A stretch of DNA of 64,000 nucleotides from Piezodorus guildinii (taxonomy: Eukaryota; Arthropoda; Insecta; Hemiptera; Pentatomidae): NCBI GenBank assembly GCA_023052935.1, contig CM041298.1, forward strand, positions 65,373,838 through 65,437,837, given 5' to 3'. Of the stretch, positions 47,701-60,100 are shown piece after piece. A model generated the notes under the pieces. It searched no databases. It saw only the letters and a list, made by a program, of their open reading frames with translations, and was not told the DNA's origin. The first letter of the stretch is position 1, and every line of letters starts with the position of its first letter. Position numbers and translations under genes: made by a program.

Positions 47701-50700
47701 TACGTATTAAAATTAAAAATTACTACCTAATAATGTCTGAAAGGAAAAACTAAAAATTGAGAACACTCATTTGACAAAAACCCTTTCTCTAACCATTCGG
47801 GAAGAACCTATAATCATGATAATTGAGATGTTGATTTCCAAAAGGTACTAAAGGACATTTTTCAAAGTTGATATTTTCACATAATTCGTATTCTAATGGT
47901 TTAGTTTTATCTAAAACCGTCACCAAATTTTATCTAAAAAACATAAAATCCTTTAAAAAAGTATTTAAAAATTGCATTTCATTCCAAAAGGTACTAAATC
48001 CACATTTCATTTCATTCCAAAAGGTACTATATCCATGTTTCGTTCCAAAAGGTACTATATCCTATGTAAACAGATATAACCTTTCCTTTCATTTCCTTCT
48101 AAAAGGTACTATATTTCCTACTATACGGCAGAAGCACCTAATCTCGTAAAATATCAGCATTAATTTATTGTTTTCATCATTTTATGCATTTTTATTATTT
48201 CATTTAGCACGTCTTGAATCACCGCTATTATTTTGATCACTGATTTTACCCTATTAATCAGTTTTTAGGCTATTTGAAACAACTTAGTAGCGTCGCTTTG
48301 TTTCTTTTAGGTTGTCAATTAAATTAAGTTTTTTTTATAGTATTTCTTCTTGCAGCAACATGAATTTGGTTTACAATTTTTCAGAAACTCACAATTTTAA
48401 TAGAATAATGGTATTTGATGCATCAAATAGTTGGAATCAGCTTCCACGAACTTGCTAACTATGTGAAGAAAATCCGTGCCTGATCTAACTTAGCAGTCGA
48501 TTTTTTTATGTAAAATAAAAGCTCAAAAGTTATTATTTATCAGTATCTATGGTTAAATATTGTTTACACGTCGTTAATAATATAGTTAAATTAGCTAAAT
48601 TCACACAAATGGTAAATACAAGTTAAAAAAAAAACTTCATAATTACATACTATCTTATTATAGTGCCATAAATAGATAAATTGTCCTTTGAATATTCACT
48701 TTCTTTATGAATAATAGATAATCAATTTAATTAACCAACAAAGAAAGATATTTGTCAGAGGGAGAATAAGGAAATATACATAACTTAGTAATTAACGATA
48801 TTAAGACATTATATCCCTTTTAATAATTTCAAAAAAAGTACTATATCCATGTTTCGTTCCAAAAAGTACTATATCCAAATTATATTGTTTAAAATCATCG
48901 GAAAAGTGCAATAATTTGGAAAAATGAGTTGGCACTTAAAAAACAACTTTTGATTTTAATAAAAAAAGAATCAGGTAAATTGGTCCAATAATAAATAAAT
49001 GGCAGATTTTAGCGTTTCCTGTAAAATTTTCTAAAGTGGATATAGCACCTTTTGGAAATCAACGTTTCAATTATTCAACCCGTTACGGAGATATAAGGAG
49101 TATCGTATAAATACAAGTGATTCACATTTTTAAAAACTACACCTGAATACTAAATAATAAACATACTCCTTATGGCTGTAAAAATTTAACATTTTCATTA
49201 TTATTATTATAACTTCTTTCATACCCTACAAAAACTCCATTTTACAATAGCTATCCATACCTAATTTTTTAATACTAAAACATTAAGAATTTGCAACCTG
49301 CTAATGTATGGCATCTATAAATGGAATGGACACAAAAGTGTACTGAAAAAAAAAAAAAAACAACATTTTTTTCTTATCTAAATATTTAGTACGTTCGCGC
49401 CGGGGTGACCCTCCGGTGGGTCATACTTCTTCCGTGGCGGTGACTCCGTGGTCTCTTGTCTGTCGTGGGCGGTTGACCCCCGGTGGGTCACGCTTAAAAA
49501 TCCTGTAGGGCAACGTGCTTGATTTAAGAAAATAAGTTTATTTTATTTGTTCTCAACATTATATGTTGTAGGAATTAACAAGCATAAGGGTTTATTTATT
49601 AAATATTTTATAACTTTCAACATTCCCTCCCAAAGGACTAATTTCACTTTATTACTCTTCTCTTAAGAATTTTTTTTAGCTGCTACGTGATTTCTTTTTA
49701 TTTGTCCCATAATATGATATAAGAATATAATATAAATAATAATTATATATATAATAATATAAGAATCCGTTATAATGATAAATATAATATAAGAATCTTT
49801 TTTTTAATTATTTGCATAATTACTTCTTTAAGTCATATGTGTATGTCACAAATGTTACAATCTCGCATTTAACGCTTTGGAAGCCTGAAACTGTTGGGAT
49901 CTGGAATTAAAACTAGCTAAGACAGTCCCGCCCCAAGCGGAAAAACGTAGATATTCACCCCGGCGTGAACGTGTTAAAGAAGAACTGAATTAGAAAAAAA
50001 AAAAAAATCGAATATATTTATTTATATCGGTCTCACATGTAGGTATACCAATGTTTACAGAATCTAATATTTTTAACCATTAGAGTGTGTAGAAGCACAA
50101 ATTATTGCTGTGACCACAAAAATTCTTTTGAAATGCTTTAATCTTATCTAAAGACAAGTCTTTAGTATATTATCGTCTTCAAATTTAAATTAATAATGAA
50201 AAACAAATATATATACAACTATTACACTGGAGATTAGAGGCCAGTCATGGTCTAAGTGATCTCAGTTATTTTTATAATAAACTTAAAATAAAAAAAATAA
50301 TTTTTAACAAAATACCTTTTTAAGGAAAAATACAAAACTGTCTGATTAATTTTTATCAAACAAAGATATTCTCAATGAAAATTTCCCTATACTATATAAT
50401 CTAAAACTAAAACTAAATAATTTATAATAATTAATACTCACATACAATTGTTACAACAGCAGAACCATAAGAGGAACAATATTTGGAGGATGAGCAGTAA
50501 TAAGAACAGCAAAAGAATAAAATACATGGTGCTTTTAGAACAGCTGAAAATAATTATGAATACAGCTTTTGTCTTTGATCTATACCAGATAATGCGTTAT
50601 AACTACTAGATAATAGAAATAGAAATAGAAAATAATTTTTATTCAGGGACTGGGTCCCCTGAGAATAACAGGTTTGTACAGTTAAAATATACAACATGTC

Positions 50701-53700
50701 TGGCCAACAGACAGAAGGAACATAATTAATTACTAATTACAATTATGGGTTAATTTATGTGTGTATATCACACACACAGATAAAGTATACAAAATGTAAA
50801 CAAAAAAATATGTATACAATGATAAAATAAAATAAATAAGTCTTAGAAAACATTGTGTTGAACAAAACTAAAATAAATTAATAGTTAACAGCGTTTAAAT
50901 ATAGACAGTGAACAAAGAGTAACTTCAAAGTGTGATGTCAGGAATATAAATATTACAGTTTTTAAGCGTATTTTTGGGACAATAAAATGTATTGGAAATT
51001 TGAATGAGGAGAGGGAAGCAGCATGGTGGATATGAGTGGGTAGATAATTCCAGAAAGTATAGGAGCGAACGATGAAGAAACGATCACAAGTTTTAGTCCT
51101 ATTGGTAGGAAAGTAAAGTTCGGAATGGCGCGATCTTGTTTCACGTGAATGGACTGAGGATTTAAATTGTAGGAGACTGTTAATGTATGGAGGGTATTGG
51201 GAGTATTTGGTAAAGGTATGATCCTAGGAAATATTGCCTGCGGATTGGTGGAAGGAACCACATTAACTCGTCGTAAAAATGGGTCACATGAGACCTCTTC
51301 GGAGTACTGACTGAGGACAAATCTCAAAAATATGTTCATGATTCGTGTTAACCTGTCCTCAAGCACCGTCGAGAGGCCACCATACACTAAGCAACAATAG
51401 TCAAAGTGGGAGGAAATAAGTGAGGATACAAGGAGCTTATGGGTGGATAGTGGAAGAAGATGGCGGAAGCGATGGAAATATTTGAGGGTACTTTTTGTTC
51501 TACGGGAAATTTGGGCAATATGGGGTTTCCAGGAAAGAGTTTGGACGTTGGTAATATCCAGTTTTTTGACAGAGGAAATGAAGGTGATTGGGTGATCATT
51601 TAGGGTATAATAAGTTTATAAGAGTAATAGGGATAGGATGGAGGAAACAAGAAAGGTGATAAATGAGAAATTGAATAAATGATACATTTTTGTGTTTTAC
51701 CAAATAAATGAGGTTGTAATTGGGTCTTAGTTCTAGGCATGTGAAATATGGTCCATTCTCACTAAATAATATTCCGACACTTTATTCACAGAAACCTAAC
51801 AAAATATACCGAAAAAACTCAACTGTAATAGTATTTCGAAATTCACATGCTTAATCTAAAACCACTAATAAATTATCAGATTAAAAATCCAAACTCGAAA
51901 CCGAAATCAAAGAATTAAAAATAAATCAACCGTACAGCTGAACACCTAGTTAATATAGTTATGTTTGTTTGTTTATGCATTTAACCTCAATGTAATGCTA
52001 CTGTGGCTAATCAGATTATGCTACAGTGGGAGTCCTCAAATTTGCCTATTCAGGTATAATTAGGATATGGATCTCAAAGTGCTTTCCGTAGAATGGCATA
52101 ACCAAGGATTTTTTTGTCTCAGTAAAAATCATGGAGCCATCTATTGTGTTTTGAATCCGCTACCTAGTGCATACAACACTCTTATGCTAGCAATTACACC
52201 ACAGCTGACACCACATATTGCGTTTCCGGAAAATAATGCAGGATTGGTTTAAAAAGAGAAATACTTGAAATTTGTATTTAATTTAAATAGTCTCAACTAC
52301 CACAAATTTCTACTCACGGTTTTGCAGCTTCCTTTGCAATATAATTTCCCATAATTAGAATTAATAAACTCATAAAAAAGTGGGACCCCATGGCTGAGTG
52401 GCTAGGCGCGCTATTCTCTCATACTAAAGGTTATGATAAGAGTTCGTATCCATCCTTTTATAACGATGTAATTAAATGGGGATTCACTCACAGCCTCTCC
52501 CCCGGGTATGTGAGACCCGTCAGCCTACTGGTGGCCACTCACAAAATTAGGCGTAGGGGTGATGACCCTACACTACAACATGCATAGAAAAACGTGAATG
52601 TGATTACCATGGAGATTTCCCAGAAGATTACACCGCGAGGCCCAGGGCCAACACAGCCTGTCGAAACACTGAAAGAAGAAACTAGTTTTCTAATTCCTTT
52701 TATCTATTTGTTTTTTGTAATGGTAGTGGTCTGGGTGTCTAAAAAATGATGATCCACAGGTGAGAGATCCAAAGAGAAGGATGGATGAGGCAGAGTTTCA
52801 TTTCTAAGTTCTAATAGGTTTTGACGTCACACGTGAGAGACATGTGGCCGGGCATAGTCATGGAACAAAATGGACTCCTTCCGATTGACATGACTTCATT
52901 ATTGCCAATTTCTGGTGCATTACATTAATTTGGTTACAATACGATTCGACATGCATAGTTTCTCCCTGATTTAAGAAGCTGTAGTGTCTCATACCGTATG
53001 AAGTCCATCAAACAGTAACCAACACATTTTAAGTAACTATCAAGCGTTTTTATTTTTCCAATCGCATTGCAGTGGTCATCGACTATCGATTTTAAGGATA
53101 AGTTTCTCAGCTAGCTCTTGAACAGTTGTTTTAGGATTTTCTTCCAGAAAGGTCCGTTGAACATCGTCAGCGAAGGAGGAAATCCTTCCACGACCTTCTT
53201 TATCTTCAAAGCTGAAGTCTCCCTCCCGAAATTTTCCGAACCAACTTTGAACTAACGCAGTGCACTCATTAATGCTGCTTTCGCCACAGACTTGATTGAT
53301 GTTTTGGGCTGTCTGAGCCCCTTTCCAGGCGAGTTTAAACTCGTAAAATTTTTATTGCTGTGTAAATATTATATAAATGTTATGTTTTCCCACTACTATT
53401 GATGTCTAAATTGGGACAGATTGTAATACTACTCAATAAAAATTGTTGTTGAAAAAAAAAAACTGGTATAACAAAACCGTATGAATATAACGCGCAGACA
53501 TCTTAGTAAAAATTTAATTATTTCTAAGCAGCGAAGTGCTAACAGAGGTAAAAAAAAAACATTAGCGTTTGGAAGATGATTAATAAGTGTTAACATTCAT
53601 AGGAATGAATACAACAGTAAATGTAAACAGTTTGTTATATAGAGTTATATATTTTTTAAGAAAATTCAAAATCCTGCATTATTTTATGATTAACCCAATG

Positions 53701-56330
53701 ATTATGTGACTTTTTTTCTCAGCACAAATAAAAAAATATTCGCATTTCCTTATTGGAGTATGTCAAACCTACACTAATCAGTTAATTTATGAAAAACAGC
53801 TTCAACGACATAATTTTTATTTTTTATATCGAAATATTACAAAACCTTACCCGGTTTGGTTTGAGTTTTCACTACTTGAGTTTTCACTACTTGAGTTTTC
53901 ATCACTTGAGGTATCACTATCATCACCGCACTTGAAAGGAAAGTGGGTTGAGGTGGGATCGGGACACTTATCATCGTCTTCTGATCGCAACTTTTGACAT
54001 TGAGCTTTCATCGTTGACCACGACAAACTGAAAAACATTATATCCACCATGTTATGATAATAAATAAATATTCATTATACCATAGGTATGTATCCAATAT
54101 TTGAAATAAAAATTGTCAATACATATATTATATTAACAATGATAATAATTTATTCTGTGACAAGTCCTTAAGGAATAAGACATACAACAATAAATATGGA
54201 TTTTAGTGCCTTAGAGTAAGAATAACTCATATAGTGAAAAGTAAAAACAAAATTAATAAAAATAAAAATAATAGGTTTTTTTTTTCAAAAACAATTTTTA
54301 TTGAGTAACATTACAATCTGCCCTAATTAGGACATTTAAAATAGTGATCAAGTACCACATTCAAACAAAACAATAAATATAAAATAATAATACAATATAC
54401 ACATATATACAATAAAGAATCAATAAGAATATGTACAAAAGTCGCTCATACCTATATGTTGGGTTGTTTCCCATGAAATGTCCGTTTTTATAGTTTCTCA
54501 AATAGATAAAGGATTTTGCAGGTCTCTATTGTTTTCTTCCGAATGTTTACATATTTAAAGTAAACAGTTACTAATCCTCTACCTTTGTATTTTAAACATT
54601 AGCTTCCCAATCAATTAATTTTAGTATACCTCCAAATATGAACATGGAAACACGCGATTTTTGAGTAATATTTTTGTACAAGTTTAAACTCAGCCATTCA
54701 GCAGCTGAGGCCGCTAGAAATATTTGCAAAGCGTTAGGGGAAGTGAGTGTTAATGAACGGACCATTCGGCGTTTGTTTGCTAAGTTTTCAGCTGGGGATA
54801 CCGACTTAAAAAACTGGTCCCGAGGAAGACCTCCGTCCATAATAGACAACAATGTCCTCAAACATACAGTAGAAGGAAACCGCTACCAAACAGTTAAAGG
54901 ACTCTCAGCACAACTAAATGCAAGTGCATCTACCGTTTCCAGACATTTAAAGTGTATTGGGAAAGTAAAAAAGCTCGATACATGGGTACCTCATGATCTC
55001 ACTGAGCGGCATGTTTCAAAACATACCGTGCAAAAATTGAAAGATCTGCACTACGAAGTTCTTCCACACCAACCATATTCTCTCGACTTGTCTCTAATAG
55101 ATTACCACCTGTTCAGGAATTTAGACAACTTCGTCAAAGGAAAACTTTTTGAAAAGATGATCAAGTGAAAAGTGCGTTTTCAGATTTTGTTTCACTTCAA
55201 AGCTCAGAGTTTTTCAGTTCGAAGATAAAAAAGTGTGTGTCACGTTGGGAAAAATGTGTAGAAAAAGAAGATAAATACTTTGATTAAAATAACTTGCTTT
55301 CATATTGTATTTTTAATAAAAATCCTTTACCTTGAAAACGGACATTTCATGTGATACAACCCAAAAAATCCTCAAGCATACAGCACGTGTGTGGAGAATT
55401 TAGCCAATGCTATAACTCCAAAATACACGTGTACAAGAGGTACCGAGGCCACTGCCGTTTGAACCTTCCACAGGGATGGTAAGGATGTGTGGAGCTGGGT
55501 GGGATAGGGATTGAGCTAGCGGATAGGGGTGATTGATAAGGTTCTCATGGAATTTAGAGAATTTCGATGGTATAAGATCTAAAATAAATGGAATATTTAG
55601 GTCGCGGTGTAAGGTATGGTCGGTGACATAATAAGGAGCATTAACTATTGTTCGGATGTGGTAATTTCTAATACTAATTATTGAACAAAAAATTAAAGAT
55701 AACAAAAAAAATTAAATAGATATATAATCTTTCATGAACTAAAAGTTCATGTACACAGCTGTGACTAAAAAAGTAATATCTATCTAATTAAAATATATAA
55801 ATAAACACTTTTAAGTTTTGTTTCTATTTACACACTATTTATTTGAAACCAGATCTATTCAGGATTCTCGGGAACTTGAATAGAAAGGAAGTAATTGAAT
55901 AGGGAGGATTTAAGAGTTTCATATGGAAGAGGATCCGATAGTGAAAGATCTGTCGAAAGCAGCAAATCTTTTATTATATTTTTAATCGACCTTTTTAAAA
56001 CTAATTGGATGATATCAACGTCTAGGTGTTAAATCATTATTTAATCCCCTAGTATGTTTGTGTCGATTTCAAAAAAATTGGTCAAGTAGTTTCGGAAAAA
56101 AGCCGCGGACGGCGGACAAACGGATTGTTTTTATTATTTTTATATTAACGGATATTAATATTATATTAACGAATATTATTCTTATATTAACGAATATTAA
56201 ACGAATTATTTTTTATATCCTTTTCTAGGTATCTTAAAACGTATTTTAAGAGGGGTGGTAATTTTTTTTTGGTCGAGTAAAAAGGCTCATTATTGAAAAT
56301 AATAAACCAAACATATTTATAACGTTGAGA

Positions 56331-56361
<31 letters not shown>

Positions 56362-57097
56362 GTATATTTTTATTGAAATTTACAACTTTATATTATAATA
56401 CAACAAGTGAATATGCTGCTAAAAGATAGTGCAAATGATAAAGATGAAGAGAAACTGCCCATAGGCAGCACTCTAGTATTCAATCTAAACAAGAAGGTCT
56501 CGAGGCCATCTTCTCTTCAGACGCCTCGGTAGATTATCAGGAATGATAATCTTCATTCTTTCCATGATACTCGGTACGGGCCAAATCAGCTACATATAGA
56601 AAACATGCATGTCTTTATGAATGATTTTATTCGTGACAAAGTGAGGAGCGTTGAGGGTTTTACGAAGGATTTTGGATTGTAAGGATTGGATACGGGAAGA
56701 ATTGGATGGTTCAGTAGAGCCCCAATGCTCAACTCGTTAGGTCCAGCTAATTTAGTTTTGTTATTTTAATAATATTTAATGGTATTGTAGGATTTAAAAA
56801 AAGTAATATTTGATGTTATTGTACGAATTTATTAAAAAACATATGCCTTAACCCTCTCCTGCTACTTTCGTAAACTCAAGCACTCTAGTAAAGGAATTTT
56901 CATCCTCCACTTATATCACCATGTTGCACGGCCTTTAGGTTTTTAATAAATTGACGGAATCCAATAGGATTATTATTAAGAAATAGGGTCGGAATAATAA
57001 TAAAAAAAAAAGAGGGGACTGGAGCCTATTACAATTGGTCTTTTCAGCAATCATCTTAAGAAATTATTCATTAATTAATTTAAAGTAATTATTTACG

Positions 57098-57132
<35 letters not shown>

Positions 57133-60100
57133 ATGATTACTTATTGTCAACAACTTCTACAGTTGTTGTTGTCTCGTGCTCAAATCCCTCAAGAATCTTG
57201 GCCACCTCCCTCACGACCCCGATCAAGCTAGAAGTTGGCAAAGAGGTCCTGGGAAAGAAACCATATAAAAGGCACAAAGTTAATTTTTTTTTTAGCTAAT
57301 AATTATTTTTAGAAGAATCTGCTAAAATTAAACTAATTATATTTAATGAGGAAGATGGTTGGGGTGCGGTCATCAGAAAGAAACACACATTAAGAAGTTG
57401 TACTTATTTAAATTGTGTGCCGACGTTTCGGCCTACATTGTGGGTCCTCATCAGGGCAAAAAGAAACAAGATAACAACCAATGTAATAATGTAATGTGTG
57501 TTCCTGTGTGATGACGGCACCCCCAACCATCTTCCTCATCTAATATTCTCAACGGTCAACTAAACTCCATCATTAATTATATTTAAACTGTTTACATAAA
57601 TAAACTCGTTTTATTTATTCGATAAACTAGATTATTGATTGGTGAAGACATATAGAGACTCAACTTTAATTTACATTTTCTAACTTGGTTTGTTAATTTC
57701 CCTAAAGTTGTCTTTTGGTTGGGAGTCAATACTTGATATTGTGTAACATGTAACTTTTTAACAACTCTGTTTGTGTGGTTCGGATAGTTATGTTTCCATG
57801 TCAGAAATGAAATTTCACATTAATATATGCTTATGTATTGAGAATACTAAGGGCTCTAAATTCATTATTTAATGATTAATATATTAATAAAGTAAATAGT
57901 AATGAGCCTTTGTCGGCTAAAGTACAGAGGGCATTTACCTGCCCCCTTGGATTCTCCAATAGCCCCCCGCCGTACCTCGGGAAACTTCTTAGAACCCCAG
58001 CGGCAGCCGACAAGAGGATTAGTCAAAAGTCACACTTATGATAAAGATCTACAAAGGCTGGACTTTGCCGGGAAACTTTCCGTATCACCCCGCCGAGGTG
58101 ACGAGAATGAGGAAGAAGATTCGAAGGGTCAGTCTTATTCCAGCCTCGAGAATTGAAGTTCCATTTACAAGAAGAGGTCCGTCTGGGTCAGAGCAGGTGG
58201 AGGATGAATCCGATAAGGGCGCCTAAGACTGATTCCACCTTCTCTAGCCGACTAAGTGTTTTAAAGATATTTTCTTTGGTTGTAATATTGTATGGCAAGT
58301 TTAACTAAAATGTCCCTCAGTATTCTCAGGCATTGTGTAAATAGATTGTATTTATGTTAAGTTAATTTAAATGTCATCTATTGAAATCTGTCTAATTTAA
58401 TCTTTCCCTGCATGCCTCCTACTTGGATCGATAAACACGATACCTTTGGAAAGGAAATCCAATGGTTTCATTAAATATTAGTATATACATATATTAAATA
58501 TATCAAATAAGCTTGTTTTTGAAGGTACCGCTGCATTAGAAAAGCAGCCGGTCAAAAACGTAGCAATATAGAGTTTAATCAAAATCGTTACAGCCGTTTG
58601 AGAAACTCGTAAAAAAAGTGCAAAATGCATAGTATAAAGTAATACATCGGTTTTGGTGAAGAAGTTGCTGTAACATCTCAGATAAATACGCTTTAAAAAT
58701 ATGAAATATGTGTTTTTGAGCTAGACTTACCACACACACACACCTTGTGGACGTTTGGACTAAGGGATCCTAAAACGTGTATTTCCGTTGAAAAATGGAA
58801 TCAAAATTTTCGCGATCGCAATACTTTCCCTTACTATATTTCATAAATAGGTAAGTGAATGCAAAAATAAGTGGGTAACAGTAAAAAATCAACTTTAGGT
58901 TTAAAAAAAAAAAAAAAAAAAGAATAAAGTAAATTGGTCCAGTAATAAAAAAATGACAGTTTATTTATATTATTTATACAGTTAATTTATTTCGATAAGT
59001 AAAAGTAAAAACTTTTAAAGTTAATACGAGATCTGCGTATAAAAGTCGCTAATGTGTTATGTATTGAGGATACTGAGGGGAGTTCATTATTAAATAATTT
59101 TAATATTAATCAATTAAAGATTAAGAAGCCTTTTCTGGAAAAACATCAAAAGGTGTTTACCTCCATGGGGTCCCCCAGCAATATGTACCTTGGGAAACTT
59201 CCTAGACACTAGGACAAGGACCCTCGGCTTGGGGCACTTCTCATATCAGCCCCGCCCGAGGTGACGACGATGAGAAAGAAGATTCGAAAAAGGAGTCTCA
59301 TTCCAGCCACGAGAGTTGGAGTTCCATCCTCAAGAAGAAGCGAGGTCCGTCGGGGGGCAGAGAGATGAAGCCAAAAAGGGACGCCTGAGACGATTTCCAC
59401 CCGCCCAACCGACTAAGTCTTTTAAAGGTATTTATTTTTGTTATATTGTATGGCAAAGGTAGTAGTGAAAATGTCCCTCAGTATTCTCAATCAATGTTCT
59501 AGGCAATTTGTTAATATAATGGATATGTGTAAGTTAATAATAATAGTAATGTATTAATTGAATCTTGTTTACTTTAATCTTTCCCTGCATGCCACCTACT
59601 GGGATCGGCACGATACCTTTAGAAAAGAAATATAATGGTTTCACTAAATATAGTTTATATATTGATTAAAGATATCAATTAATCTAGTTTTTGAAGGTAC
59701 CGCTGCATTAGAAAAGCAGCCGGTCAAAAACGTAGCAATATAGAGTTTAATCAAAATCGTTACAGCCGTTTGAGAAACTCGTAAAAAAAGTGCAAAATGC
59801 ATAGTATAAAGTAATACATCGGTTTTGGTGAAGAAGTTGCTGTAACATCTCAGATAAATACGCTTTAAAAATATGAAATATGTGTTTTTGAGCTAGACTT
59901 ACCACACACACACACCTTGTGGACGTTTGGACTAAGGGATCCTAAAACGTGTATTTCCGTTGAAAAATGGAATCAAAATTTTCGCGATCGCAATACTTTC
60001 CCTTACTATATTTCATAAATAGGTAAGTGAATGCAAAAATAAGTGGGTAACAGTAAAAAATCAACTTTAGGTTTAAAAAAAAAAAAAAAAAGAATAAAGT

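Noticed and set aside
47868..48149. 93-codon plus ORF with repeated SFQKVLYP-like units
   Set aside because: It is translation of the repeated end motif of family T.
52067..52252. 61-codon plus ORF
   Set aside because: It falls within a reverse family 2 SINE.
57902..58226. Overlapping plus ORFs of 84 and 62 codons
   Set aside because: Same family Y region; no shared protein between copies.
59209..59400. Repeated minus ORFs with a hydrophobic stretch (also 60372-60569)
   Set aside because: They lie in family Y within the tandem duplication, and the frame is not kept in the other Y copies at 4480 and 57838.
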